Of a stretch of DNA of 37,154 nucleotides, positions 1 to 10,401 are shown piece by piece. The notes under the pieces were generated by a model, which saw only the letters and a program-made list of their open reading frames with translations, did not search any database and had not been told where the DNA came from. The DNA is from Dysgonamonadaceae bacterium (GTDB lineage: Bacteria > Bacteroidota > Bacteroidia > Bacteroidales > Dysgonomonadaceae), in contig JAISUH010000033.1 in assembly GCA_031272205.1 (NCBI GenBank), positions 1 through 37,154 of the forward strand, in the 5' to 3' direction. A program made the translations under genes and the position numbers. How positions within the stretch are numbered: position 1 is the stretch's first letter; each line of letters opens with the position of its first letter.

Positions 1-414
1 AAAAGGCGGAGGTGTGTCTGACTTGGAGTAGTCCAAGCAATAAAACAAATAGGTTTTCTTTTCTGTTCATCATTCACACGTTAATCGGTTTGTCCAAATA
101 ACCGGCGTCAAAGATACATACAAAAAAACGAATAAACAAAGGAATTTTCGCTTTTTTTTTTTTTTATTAACTTCCATTATATTTACATTTTTTAATAAAT
201 ATGTGAAAATTTGAAAAACCTCGTCATGGCTCTGATGTTTGGCATCGAAAAGTCCTCATAAACTTGGCTGTCAGTTTCAAACAACTGTATGCTCGGCCCA
301 TCAGGTGGTGCCGCGGGGAGTTCCATCCGAAGGCGTCCGTCCGCAAATCTTTATGGCTGCTCCACCTGTTTTCCGCAATACAACTCCCATTTCGGCTAAA
401 AAATTAAAGCGCAA

Positions 415-1026
415 TTAGAAATCGAGTTTCAACTGTCTCTCGAAAAGTTGAAAACTTTTGCGGTGATGCACCGTGATTCCGTTCGAAAGGATGGCGTCGC
501 GGTGCTTTTGTGTGGGGTAGCCCTTGTTTTGTTTCCAGTCGTAGGCCGGAAATTGGTTGTGCAGACGCGACATGTATTCGTCCCGATATGTCTTGGCCAA
601 TACTGACGCGGCAGCGACGGACAGGTATTTCCCGTCGCCTTTCACTACGCAAGTGTGCGGAATGTTTTGGAAGGGGCGGAACCGATTGCCGTCCACGAGG
701 ATATGTTCCGGTTTTATCGATAATTGGCTCAATGCTTTATGCATGGCTTGTACCGATGCCCAGAGGATGTTCATTTTGTCGATTTCTTCGGGCGTGCATT
801 GTGCAACAGCAAAGCAGAGGGCTTCTTTCTCGATGAGAGGGCGCAGCGTGTCGCGTTGTTGCTCGGTCAGCTGTTTGGAGTCGGTCAGTTGATCGCACGA
901 AAAATTCGGAGGCAAAACGACTGCGGCAGCGAAAACCGGTCCCGCCAGGCAGCCGCGTCCGGCTTCGTCGCAACCTGCTTCAATGCAATCGGGCATCATG
1001 AATGCTAACAAGGGGGCGGTTTTCAT
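415..1026 (-). CDS. rnhB: Ribonuclease HII
   Basis: 203 aa; EAGCDEAGRGCLAGPVFAAAVVL and DSKQLTEQQRD motifs typical of RNase HII. Confidence 0.96.
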   Translation of the reverse strand: MKTAPLLAFMMPDCIEAGCDEAGRGCLAGPVFAAAVVLPPNFSCDQLTDSKQLTEQQRDTLRPLIEKEALCFAVAQCTPEEIDKMNILWASVQAMHKALSQLSIKPEHILVDGNRFRPFQNIPHTCVVKGDGKYLSVAAASVLAKTYRDEYMSRLHNQFPAYDWKQNKGYPTQKHRDAILSNGITVHHRKSFQLFERQLKLDF

Positions 1027-1037
1027 CGCTTACGGAT

Positions 1038-2285
1038 TCATTTCAGTTGGAGCGTCAATTGGTTGTCGGCCGGAGGGAAATCGAGCTGGAAGGATTGGGG
1101 GTCAAATTGATCTTCTCCGGCGGCAGCGGCAAATTGGCTTATCGCTTTCAAGATGTTGTCGTCCAACACTTCGTCGCCGCGGGCATGCAGCAAACTCATC
1201 TGAACAAGCACTTCGGTCAGCGCCTCCCGTGTTTCGTCGGGGATTGGCATGCCGATATTTTTCAGCTTCGATCCGATGGATCTACGGGCAAAGGCTTCCA
1301 TTCTCCGGCGGTATTTTTCCTGCAAATCGGCATTTTCGGGAATGGATTTCACGAAACGGGTGTCGATGTTAAGCGTTTTCCCGGACAGGGTCAATAGTCG
1401 GAACGGGAAAGGATATTGTGCCAAGCTCCCCGTTTCTATATCAAAAATGGGGTTCCCGTTTTCTGAAGTCAGCATTGTGATGTCGTTAGCGTGGAAATGT
1501 CCCGTAAAAACCACTTGCAGTCCGTTATCGGCAAGCATCTGAGCCTTGTTTTTCCAATCGTCAATCAAATAATCGGCGAAGAAAACCGACTGATAGGGCA
1601 AATGTTCGACTAACCCGTGGTGCATCATTCCCAGCACGGTGATCTGTTTTTCGTGCGCTTCGCGCAGAATATCGAGCGCCCATTGCAAGGTTTCCGGCAG
1701 GATGCGTCCTCCCGAAATGGATGAGTTTTTGTATTCGGCGTATCGGTTGGAGTCGAGGCACAACAGCCACAGCGAGTCGTTCAGCGCCGCCAAGTAGCTC
1801 AACGAGGATGCGTCGCGCTTTAATGCGCCGGAATACCCGAAGCGAAAATACAGTTGTTCATACTCTTCCGGCGATATACCCGGCGTGGGTATGGTTTCGT
1901 TTCCCCGATACGCTTTCGCGTTAGGGACGTTGATGTCGTGGTTGCCGGGGATGACAAAAATCTTCATTCCCGCTTTTCTCAACGGCTCTATTTTTTCGAT
2001 AAATTCCTGATGGCTGGCATGTTCTCCGTGGTTGGTCATATCGCCTGTAACGAGCAGCACGTCGGTTTTGGCTTTTGCAATGGAATGGAGTGTCAGGTCG
2101 AGCGCAGCGTGCAATTCGGGAACGTTTCGGTCGGTGGATGCCTCGTATCGGTCTAATGCCTCGCCTTGCTGTGCGAGTTCCGAGGCAAGGAGATGCACGT
2201 CGCTGATCACGGCGATGCGCAGCGAATCGGCCGCGTTGGCGATGGAGAGGATGCACAAAGAGAGCAGTAAAACAAAAATCCGCAT
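1038..2285 (-). CDS. Secreted calcineurin-like metallophosphoesterase
   Basis: 415 aa with signal peptide; ISDVHL, TGDMTNHG, PGNHD and GHFHAND metallophosphoesterase motifs. Confidence 0.9.
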   Translation of the reverse strand: MRIFVLLLSLCILSIANAADSLRIAVISDVHLLASELAQQGEALDRYEASTDRNVPELHAALDLTLHSIAKAKTDVLLVTGDMTNHGEHASHQEFIEKIEPLRKAGMKIFVIPGNHDINVPNAKAYRGNETIPTPGISPEEYEQLYFRFGYSGALKRDASSLSYLAALNDSLWLLCLDSNRYAEYKNSSISGGRILPETLQWALDILREAHEKQITVLGMMHHGLVEHLPYQSVFFADYLIDDWKNKAQMLADNGLQVVFTGHFHANDITMLTSENGNPIFDIETGSLAQYPFPFRLLTLSGKTLNIDTRFVKSIPENADLQEKYRRRMEAFARRSIGSKLKNIGMPIPDETREALTEVLVQMSLLHARGDEVLDDNILKAISQFAAAAGEDQFDPQSFQLDFPPADNQLTLQLK

Positions 2286-2372
2286 AGATCAACGATTAAA
2301 TTGCCCCAAACTCTTTTTGCGAAAGAGATTGAGGCAGGGTAAAACAGATTGCCGTGCGTACACGGCAGAACA

Positions 2373-3773
2373 TCATTTTGTCAAAAGGCGTTCGATCTCT
2401 TCAATATCGGCACGGAAATTTTTATCGACTTCCGAAAGGTCTTTTACGGTGTTACAAGCATGGAGAACCGTTGCGTGATTGCGATTTCCGACGTGCGCCC
2501 CGATTTGCGAGAGCGACAATTCGGTCAGTCTCTTCATGAAAAACATGGTAACTTGGCGTGCCTGCACGATTTCCCGCTTACGTGAAGCGGACTGTATGAG
2601 GTCGTTTTTGATATTGAAAAAATGGCACACCGTATCTTGTATTTTCTGGACGGTGATTCGTTTTTTCTCGAATTTGATGCTCTGTTCCAATACGCGGCGG
2701 GCAAGGCTCATGTCTATATCGCGGTTGTTGATGATGGAATGAGCCATCAACGAAACCACGATGCCTTCGAGGTCGCGCACGTTTTCCGTTACGTTTTCGG
2801 CAATAAAATCGATCACGTTGTCGGGGATGGACAAGCCGTCGGAAAGCACTTTCTGCTTCAATATTTTTTTGCGCAGTTCTTTGTCGGGGCGTTCCAATTT
2901 CGTGGTCAATCCCCAGCGGAAGCGTGTCAATAGCCGTTCTTCCATCCCTTGCATATCCATTGGCGCACAATCGGAGGTCATCACCAATTGCTTGTTGTTT
3001 TGGTGCAGGTGGTTGAAAATATGGAAAAACGTGTTTTGCGTTTTATCCAATCCGGACAATTCTTGAATATCGTCGATAATCAACACGTCGATTCCCTGAT
3101 AAAAGTTGATGAAATCGTTAATGGTATTGAAGCGTCGGGCGTCGGTAAACTGCACCTTAAAAAGATGCGCCGAGATATACAACACTTTTTTATCGGGGTA
3201 GAGTTCCAATATTCGGGAACCGATGGCGTGGCACAAATGGGTTTTCCCAACGCCGGAGCAGCCATATACGAAAAGCGGGTTGAAGGCTGTTTTTGCAGGG
3301 TTCTTCGCTACGGCTTCGGCCGCAGTGCGCGACAGCCGATTGCTTTCCCCTTCAAAAAAGTTATTGAAGGTATATTTGGAATTGATTTGGGAGTCAAATT
3401 CAGGAGTCTCAACCCGTTCGAATGGATTGGGAACTTTCAACGGCAATTTTTGGGGAATGCTCTTATCGGAATGGATGGGTTTGGATTCGCCTCGCATCTC
3501 GATAGCCGTATTTTTTTCCGTTTCCACCAGAATACGGTAATTCAGGATGGTGTTTTCCCCTATTTCCCGATAAAGCGTGCGTTGAATCAAGTCGAGGTAT
3601 TTATCTTCGAGGTATTCGTAGAAAAACTGACTGGGAACCTGCACGGTAAGCACATTATCCTTGTATTTCAACGGGATAATGGGGGCAAACCATGTATTGA
3701 AAGCCGCTTCGGATATATTGTCGCGGATGACAACAAGGCAATTATTCCACAAATGTTTAAAATCGGTCTTCAT
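2373..3773 (-). CDS. dnaA: Chromosomal replication initiator protein DnaA
   Basis: 466 aa; Walker A GCSGVGKTHLCHAIG, Walker B VLIIDDIQ, C-terminal signature NRNHATVLHACNTV. Confidence 0.97.
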   Translation of the reverse strand: MKTDFKHLWNNCLVVIRDNISEAAFNTWFAPIIPLKYKDNVLTVQVPSQFFYEYLEDKYLDLIQRTLYREIGENTILNYRILVETEKNTAIEMRGESKPIHSDKSIPQKLPLKVPNPFERVETPEFDSQINSKYTFNNFFEGESNRLSRTAAEAVAKNPAKTAFNPLFVYGCSGVGKTHLCHAIGSRILELYPDKKVLYISAHLFKVQFTDARRFNTINDFINFYQGIDVLIIDDIQELSGLDKTQNTFFHIFNHLHQNNKQLVMTSDCAPMDMQGMEERLLTRFRWGLTTKLERPDKELRKKILKQKVLSDGLSIPDNVIDFIAENVTENVRDLEGIVVSLMAHSIINNRDIDMSLARRVLEQSIKFEKKRITVQKIQDTVCHFFNIKNDLIQSASRKREIVQARQVTMFFMKRLTELSLSQIGAHVGNRNHATVLHACNTVKDLSEVDKNFRADIEEIERLLTK

Positions 3774-4127
3774 TAATACTTAAATATTCGACTCTTTCTG
3801 ATTAGAACTACAAAATTCAAAAAAAAAAATGAGAAAAAAAAGCCATTTTTTTTTTCGGTTTTTTTGTTAAAAATAGAACTCTAATAATCAATTAAATAGA
3901 GCTAATTAATTAAAAAATAGACACATATATTCTTATCCATAATTTTAATAAATTGATTCTCAAAGCAATGCAAAATCTCCGTATCCGACCCTTTTTTTAC
4001 TCCAAAATCAGGGAAAATTCGGTTTTGACCTCATTTAAGAGGGGGGTAGTCGGAATTATGCATCGGAACCGTTATTTAGAATAATTCTAATTAGCCAAAA
4101 ATTTTGTTATCGATAAAACGAAACTCA

Positions 4128-5024
4128 TCAGAACAGGCGCACTTTTACGCTGAGATAGCGTTTGGGGTCTTTCTTGAAGTCTTCCAGCAGTTTGGCCGCC
4201 ATGTTGAGGGTGGTGGTCAAGCTGTCGTGCAATTGCGTATCGTTCATCAATTTTCCGATGGAGCTGTTCTCGTCGCCCAATTTTTCCGACAAATTTTTCA
4301 GGTTGACGAGGGTTTGATCGACGGTCGCAAATGTTTTTGCTATATCCAATGAATTGATCTCGCTCGATATATTTTTGAGGTCTCCCGTAACGTCGTTTAA
4401 GTTTTGTGTGATTGGGGGCAGGCTGGTTTTCAGTTCTGCAAGGATGGCGGTCAGGTTTTGACTGGAGGCGTTCAATTCGGTGATTGTCCCGTCGATTCCG
4501 CCAATGGCATGTTCCCATGCGGGATTCGACATGAGTTTGTGCAGGGCGACTGTGATGGAATCCACATTGACTAAGATGGAATCGACGCCGGGGAGCATTT
4601 TCATAGCCCGGTCCATCATGTTTTCTTCCTTACTTCCGTAAATGGTGTCGCCCGGTTGTAGGTAGGAGGTGGAATTGGCATTCAGGAGAAGTTTCACGAT
4701 GGAGTTGTTGAACAAGTCGAGTCCAAATTCCATCCTGCTGCCTGAGGTCATCCTGAAGTCTTCTTCGAGATTTATTTTGACGGCAAACTGTATCGGGTTA
4801 TCGCTGATCATATCGATGGCATTGACGATACCGATTCGATAGCCGTTTATATATACCGGCGATGAAACGGTGAGCATTGTTACATCGTTGAAGATGGCGG
4901 TGTATGTATTTTTCTTTTTCAGCACGTTCATCCCTTTCAGGTAATTGATGCCGAAATAAATCATGACGAGGCTTGCGACAAACGCTATCCCGATGAGAGT
5001 GTTTTTATTTAAAATCGTTTTCAT
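4128..5024 (-). CDS. MCE/MlaD family lipid-transport substrate-binding protein
   Basis: 298 aa; N-terminal TM then MCE domain (NDVTMLTVSSPVYINGYRIGIV...), helical C-terminus. Confidence 0.85.
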   Translation of the reverse strand: MKTILNKNTLIGIAFVASLVMIYFGINYLKGMNVLKKKNTYTAIFNDVTMLTVSSPVYINGYRIGIVNAIDMISDNPIQFAVKINLEEDFRMTSGSRMEFGLDLFNNSIVKLLLNANSTSYLQPGDTIYGSKEENMMDRAMKMLPGVDSILVNVDSITVALHKLMSNPAWEHAIGGIDGTITELNASSQNLTAILAELKTSLPPITQNLNDVTGDLKNISSEINSLDIAKTFATVDQTLVNLKNLSEKLGDENSSIGKLMNDTQLHDSLTTTLNMAAKLLEDFKKDPKRYLSVKVRLF

Positions 5025-5065
5025 AATCCTGTTGTAAGTTGTGATGCCGGAATTTGAGCCGCCTC

Positions 5066-6190
5066 CTATCGGATGCGTTTTCCATCCCGAAATTCCACAA
5101 TAAATGCGTCTTTAAAATTGCGCTGTGCTTTTTTGAGCAGCCGCAACGCCTCGTTTTTGTCGGAAGTGCTCCCGTAAGTATATTTATACGTAGATCCATC
5201 TTTATAATAGTCCACCGGCGACAATCCCTTAAAGGCGGAAGCCTTGCTCCCGTATTTTCGCGGGGAGGCTAAGAACTGAATCCTGTATTCGGAGTTTCCT
5301 GCCGCAATGGATTCGGAAGTCGCCGTCGCCGGGGTTGATTCTTCCGGTGTTTCGTCCAACAAAACTTCTTCGCGTTTGTTGGCGGACACTATCAAGCCGC
5401 TTTTTTTATCGTAATCGGCTTTATAAGCGCTGAAAGCCTTGTAGATGGAGTTGGCCATCGAAGACTGTCCGCTCGCGCTCTTCAGAAAAGTTTCGTCTTC
5501 TTTATTGCTGATGTAACCCAATTCGATCAGGATACTCGGCATGGCTACTTCTCTCAAAACCAAAAAACCGGCTTGCCGCACACTGCGGTTGACCCGTTTG
5601 GAGTTCCTTACCAAACTGTGCTGAACCCATGTCGCTAATTGAACGCTTTGGTCGAGGAATTTGTTGGTCATGAACTCAAAAATAATGTACGATTCCGGCT
5701 CGTTAGGGTTAAAACCCTGATATTTTGTCGAATAATCTTTTTCGTACAAGATCACTGCGTTTTCGGCTTTTGCCACATCAAGGTTGTCCTTACTGCGGTG
5801 CAAGCCCAAAACAAACGTTTCTACGCCTTGCGGCGAGCGCTGCTTTTTCGACAAAGCGTTGCAGTGCAGTGAGATAAAGAGGTCGGCATGGGCATTGTTG
5901 GCAATCTGAGCCCGCTGGTTCAGTTCCACGAAAACGTCGCTCTTGCGTGTGTAAATCACGCGGACGTCGTCGTAATTCTCTTCGATAAGCGCTCCCAATT
6001 TTTTGGCTACCTTCAGCGTAATGTCTTTTTCTTTTGCCGTTGCGCCTAAAGCTCCGGGGTCTTTTCCGCCGTGTCCGGCATCGATAACGACCGTGAATTT
6101 GGCGTTTCGCGAAAGGGGCTCAGCGACTATCGACTGCGAAAAAAAATAAAAAAGAGGCAAAAACAGAATCAGGTATCCGTATCGACACAT
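5066..6190 (-). CDS. N-acetylmuramoyl-L-alanine amidase (Amidase_3) with C-terminal SPOR-like region
   Basis: 374 aa; VVIDAGHGGKDPGALG, ISLHCNAL, ILIELGYISN motifs; signal peptide. Confidence 0.92.
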   Translation of the reverse strand: MCRYGYLILFLPLFYFFSQSIVAEPLSRNAKFTVVIDAGHGGKDPGALGATAKEKDITLKVAKKLGALIEENYDDVRVIYTRKSDVFVELNQRAQIANNAHADLFISLHCNALSKKQRSPQGVETFVLGLHRSKDNLDVAKAENAVILYEKDYSTKYQGFNPNEPESYIIFEFMTNKFLDQSVQLATWVQHSLVRNSKRVNRSVRQAGFLVLREVAMPSILIELGYISNKEDETFLKSASGQSSMANSIYKAFSAYKADYDKKSGLIVSANKREEVLLDETPEESTPATATSESIAAGNSEYRIQFLASPRKYGSKASAFKGLSPVDYYKDGSTYKYTYGSTSDKNEALRLLKKAQRNFKDAFIVEFRDGKRIR

Positions 6191-6247
6191 ATCTATCTCA
6201 CTTTTTTTCTTGCAAAAATAACGATAAAATTTTGAATCGTTTCAATA

Positions 6248-7267
6248 TTAATCCAATATAGTTACCCATCCGTGCGTATCGGGTTCATCTCCGTATTGGA
6301 TGGCACGCAACTTGTTGTAGAGCTTTTCGCTCACAGGCCCCGCCTTGCCGTCTTTTGAAAAACCGTAGGTTTTGTTCTCATCCACATCGTCCACACGCAG
6401 AATGGGGCTGATGACGGCGGCTGTTCCGCACATTCCGGCTTCTTCAAAGGTGGATAATTCTTCCAACGGAATTTGCCGCCGTTCGACCTTCATACCCATA
6501 TCGCTTGCCAATTGCATCAGGCTTTTGTTGGTGATCGACGGTAGGATGGACGATGATTTCGGCGTAACGTAGGTGTTGTTTTTGATGCCGAAGAAATTGG
6601 CCGGGCCACACTCGTCGATGTATTTTTTTTCTTTGGCGTCTAAATAGAGGACGGCCGAATAGCCTTTCTTGTGGGCGATTTCACCGGCGACTAAGCTGGC
6701 CGCATAGTTGCCTCCAACTTTGTAAATACCTGTTCCGAGTGGCGCGGCGCGGTCGTATTCGCGGAAAATGCCCACCGGCGTCGTTTTGAATCCTTCTTTG
6801 AAATAAGGGCCGACCGGCGAAACAAACACCACAAACAGGTATTCCGATGCGGGTTTTACGCCGACCTGAGGCGAGGTGCCTACCAAAAGGGGGCGGATGT
6901 ACAGCGATGCGCCGCTTTCGTAGGGCGGCACAAACCGTTTGTTGCGTTTAACGGCTTCAACGACGGCGCGTTCAAAGAGTTCGACCGGCAGTTGCTCCAT
7001 CAAAATCCCCTGAGCCGACGACTGCATGCGCAAAGCGTTTTCGCGCATGCGGAAGATGCGCACCTTGCCGTCTTTGCCGCGAAAGGCTTTTAAGCCTTCA
7101 AAGGCTTCCTGTCCATAGTGCAGGCAGGTAGCGGCAATGTGTAAGGGGAAATATTCCGAATCGGATATTTCCAAATCACTCCATTGTCCGTTGCGGTAGT
7201 ACGCACGGACATTATAATCGGTTTTCATGTAGCCGAACGACAAGTCCGACCAATTTATTTCGTTCAT
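6248..7267 (-). CDS. ilvE: Branched-chain amino acid aminotransferase
   Basis: 339 aa; class IV aminotransferase features (YGQEAFEGLKAFRGKDGKVRIFR, YIDECGPANFFGIKN). Confidence 0.94.
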   Translation of the reverse strand: MNEINWSDLSFGYMKTDYNVRAYYRNGQWSDLEISDSEYFPLHIAATCLHYGQEAFEGLKAFRGKDGKVRIFRMRENALRMQSSAQGILMEQLPVELFERAVVEAVKRNKRFVPPYESGASLYIRPLLVGTSPQVGVKPASEYLFVVFVSPVGPYFKEGFKTTPVGIFREYDRAAPLGTGIYKVGGNYAASLVAGEIAHKKGYSAVLYLDAKEKKYIDECGPANFFGIKNNTYVTPKSSSILPSITNKSLMQLASDMGMKVERRQIPLEELSTFEEAGMCGTAAVISPILRVDDVDENKTYGFSKDGKAGPVSEKLYNKLRAIQYGDEPDTHGWVTILD

Positions 7268-7452
7268 AATATAAAGAAAATTAAACAGTTCCCTGATTTA
7301 GTTCCTTTGGGTGCGATTGTTTTTCGTAACTTCGCATCCCGAAAAGACACAGTACAATATTGATTCTCACTCTATTTTTGGCAAAATTACCATTTTATTT
7401 TGAAAAGGTGTTATTTTAACGAAGGAAATCACTAAATTCGTAGTCTGAAGTT

Positions 7453-9474
7453 ATGATCGACAAAGCAACCATAGAACGTATTAAAGATGCCGCACAGATT
7501 GTGGATGTGGTGTCCGACTTTGTTACGCTCAAGCGTGCCGGAGTAAATTATAAGGGGCTCTGTCCTTTCCACGACGACCGCACGCCGTCGTTTGTGGTGT
7601 CGCCGGTAAAAAATATCTGTAAATGCTTTGCCTGCGGCGAATACGGTTCGCCCACGGATTTCATCATGAAGCACGAGCAGCTGTCGTATTATGAAGCGCT
7701 GAAATACCTTGCCAGAAAATACAATATTGAGGTAAAAGAGCGCGAGCTGACCGATGAAGAGAAGGAAACGCAGAATACGCGCGAGAGCATGTTCATCCTG
7801 AACGAGTTTGCCCGCGATTATTTCGTAAAAACCCTGCGTGAAACAACTGAAGGACAATCCGTTGGGCTGAGCTATTTCCGCGAACGCGGTTTCCGCGACG
7901 ATATTGTTCGAAAATTCCAACTGGGTTACAGCCTCGAAAAGCGCGATGCTTTGGTTACGGAAGCGCAAGAAGCGGGATTCAACCGCGATTTCCTGCTCAA
8001 AACCGGACTTGCCACGGGCGGCGAAAACAACCAGCCCATAGTCGATCGTTTCAGGGGACGGGTCATCTTTCCCGTGCACAAATTATCGGGGAAGGTGGTA
8101 GCCTTTGGCGGACGCATCCTCAGGAAAACCGATAAGCTTGCGAAATACGTCAATTCGCCCGATAGCGAGATCTATTCCAAGCACAACGAACTTTACGGCA
8201 TCTTTTTCGCCAAAAAAGCCATTGCGAAAGAAAAACGATGTTTTTTGGTGGAAGGTTACACCGACGTCATTTCGATGCATCAGGCGGGAATCGAAAACGT
8301 GGTGGCCGCGTCGGGAACGGCGTTCAGACCGGAGCAGATAAAGATGATCCGCCCTTTGACCCAAAATATCACTGTGCTTTACGACGGCGATGCGGCGGGA
8401 ATCAAAGCGGCGCTGCGCAGCATCGATATGCTGCTGGAAGCCGGGTTTAACGTGAAAGTGGTGCTGCTGCCCGACGGCGAAGACCCCGATTCTTTTGCCC
8501 GCAAACAAAATGCCGAGAGTTTTCACCGCTTCATCACGGAACATGAGACCGATTTCATTCGTTTCAAAACACAATTGTTGCTGAAAGAGGCGGGCGACGA
8601 CCCCATCAAACGCGCCGGACTTATTTCAAACATCCTCGAAAGCATCTCCATAATTCCGGACCCTGTTACCCGATCGGAATATGTGAAGGCTTGCGCCTCC
8701 TTGCTCGACAGCAGCGAAAGCATGTTGACAAACGAGGTCAAAAAGATGAGGCTGAAGCAATTCGAGAAAAAAGAGCAGGCCGACAAAAAACAATCGGAGA
8801 AGAATCCCGTTTCAACTGAAGAAGGATTTTCTTCGCAACAGTCCGGTTCGGTGGCGGCAAAAAATCCTTTGGACCAATTCGAGAGGGAAATCCTGCGCTA
8901 CGTTATCCGATACGGTATGCAACCCTTGTACATGCGGTATCGGGAAGAGAAAAAAAAGGTTGACGGCAAGGCTGTGGTAGAAATGGTGTTGGAAGAAAAA
9001 GGTCCATCGGTTATCGAGTTTGTATTTTTTGACCTCGACCGAGACCATATATTTTTTCATAACAAACTGTATAAGAATGTGTTCGAAGAAGCCTATTCCC
9101 ATTCCGACGACGAAACATTTATGCCCGACAAATATTTCTCAAATCATGCCGATCTCGAAATCAGCAGGCTCGCCTCCGATTTGCTGAGCGACCGCTATAT
9201 ACTGAGTAAAATCCACGCCAAATCCATTGGGGAAGAAATCGACAGCAAAGATTCGCGGCTCGCAGAGGAAAACATGCTCGAAACGCTGGTTCCCCGCGCG
9301 ACTACCGAGTTGAAGAACGCCTACGTGCAACAAAAAATAAAATCGGTAAAACAGGCTATGAAGACTGCCGAGGGCGACCGGAAGAACGTGTTCCTCCAAG
9401 AGTTCCAGCAATTGCAGGAGGTGAAAAAAGAATTGGCAAAGGTATTGGGTGAACGTATTGTATTGAAATATTGA
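7453..9474 (+). CDS. dnaG: DNA primase
   Basis: 673 aa; CHC2 zinc finger CPFHDDRTPSFVVSPVKNICKCFACGE and TOPRIM VEGYTDVISMHQAG. Confidence 0.96.
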   Translation: MIDKATIERIKDAAQIVDVVSDFVTLKRAGVNYKGLCPFHDDRTPSFVVSPVKNICKCFACGEYGSPTDFIMKHEQLSYYEALKYLARKYNIEVKERELTDEEKETQNTRESMFILNEFARDYFVKTLRETTEGQSVGLSYFRERGFRDDIVRKFQLGYSLEKRDALVTEAQEAGFNRDFLLKTGLATGGENNQPIVDRFRGRVIFPVHKLSGKVVAFGGRILRKTDKLAKYVNSPDSEIYSKHNELYGIFFAKKAIAKEKRCFLVEGYTDVISMHQAGIENVVAASGTAFRPEQIKMIRPLTQNITVLYDGDAAGIKAALRSIDMLLEAGFNVKVVLLPDGEDPDSFARKQNAESFHRFITEHETDFIRFKTQLLLKEAGDDPIKRAGLISNILESISIIPDPVTRSEYVKACASLLDSSESMLTNEVKKMRLKQFEKKEQADKKQSEKNPVSTEEGFSSQQSGSVAAKNPLDQFEREILRYVIRYGMQPLYMRYREEKKKVDGKAVVEMVLEEKGPSVIEFVFFDLDRDHIFFHNKLYKNVFEEAYSHSDDETFMPDKYFSNHADLEISRLASDLLSDRYILSKIHAKSIGEEIDSKDSRLAEENMLETLVPRATTELKNAYVQQKIKSVKQAMKTAEGDRKNVFLQEFQQLQEVKKELAKVLGERIVLKY

Positions 9475-9483
9475 CAGAAAACC

Positions 9484-10401
9484 ATGTATTACCTGCAAAC
9501 GAAAGACATCGTGAAACAATATGCCGCCCACCGTGCGTTGGACGGCGTAAGTATCGATGTGCCGAAAGCTTCCGTTTTTGGGCTGCTTGGCCCTAATGGG
9601 GCGGGAAAAACCACACTCATCCGTATCATCACGCGCATCACCGCCCCCGATAGCGGTTGCGTGATTCTTGACGGACGGACGATGGACAAAAACGACGTGT
9701 ATAAAATAGGCTACCTGCCCGAAGAACGTGGCTTGTACAAGAAAATGAAAGTGGGGGAACATGCGCTTTTCTTTGCCCGATTGAGGGGGATGGACAGGGC
9801 GCAGGCACAGGCCGAGATCGATAAATGGTTTCAAAAATTTGAAATGACCGACTGGTACGGCAAAAAAGTGGAGGAACTCTCGAAAGGTATGCAGCAAAAA
9901 GTGCAGTTTATCGCGACCGTCATCCACAATCCCGACCTGTTGATTTTTGACGAGCCCTTCAGCGGTTTCGACCCTGTGAACTCCGAACTGCTGAAAACCG
10001 AAATCCTCAAACTGAAAGCGGAAGGGAAAACCATCATCCTTTCTACGCACAACATGGAGTCGGTGGAAAGCATTTGCGACAATATCACGCTCATCAACCG
10101 TTCCAAAGCTGTGCTGCAAGGCAGCGTGGCGGAAATTCGCAACAGCCACAAATCGGGGATCTTCCGCCTCAAATTGCAGGCCGATACCTTCATCCCTCCC
10201 GCCGATGCACCCTTTGTCTTGCTGTCGTCCGCGCCGTTCGGCGACGGCTTGGATGTGCGCATCAGAAAAAATGTGGACATCAGTCCGGCGGAACTGATCC
10301 GTTGCGTGTTGCAAACGACAGAGATTTTATCGTTCGAAGAAGAAATGCCTTCGATGAACGATATTTTTATAGAAACTGTAAAAACCCCTTTGCCGGTATG
10401 A
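9484..10401 (+). CDS. ABC transporter ATP-binding protein (NatA-like)
   Basis: 305 aa; Walker A GPNGAGKTT, LSKGMQQK signature, LLIFDEPFSGFDP Walker B. Confidence 0.94.
   Translation: MYYLQTKDIVKQYAAHRALDGVSIDVPKASVFGLLGPNGAGKTTLIRIITRITAPDSGCVILDGRTMDKNDVYKIGYLPEERGLYKKMKVGEHALFFARLRGMDRAQAQAEIDKWFQKFEMTDWYGKKVEELSKGMQQKVQFIATVIHNPDLLIFDEPFSGFDPVNSELLKTEILKLKAEGKTIILSTHNMESVESICDNITLINRSKAVLQGSVAEIRNSHKSGIFRLKLQADTFIPPADAPFVLLSSAPFGDGLDVRIRKNVDISPAELIRCVLQTTEILSFEEEMPSMNDIFIETVKTPLPV

Noticed and set aside
2949-3776. 275-aa ORF antisense to dnaA
   Set aside because: Antisense shadow of a well-supported dnaA frame.
3774-4127. AT-rich spacer upstream of dnaA as replication origin
   Set aside because: Only one near-match to a DnaA box (TTATCCATA near 3934) was seen and no cluster; oriC in Bacteroidetes is not reliably next to dnaA. 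GC-skew over the full chromosome would be needed.
9139-10314. Long antisense ORF opposite dnaG/ABC ATPase (391 aa)
   Set aside because: Fully antisense to two well-supported genes; His/Phe-rich composition is typical of a shadow frame.
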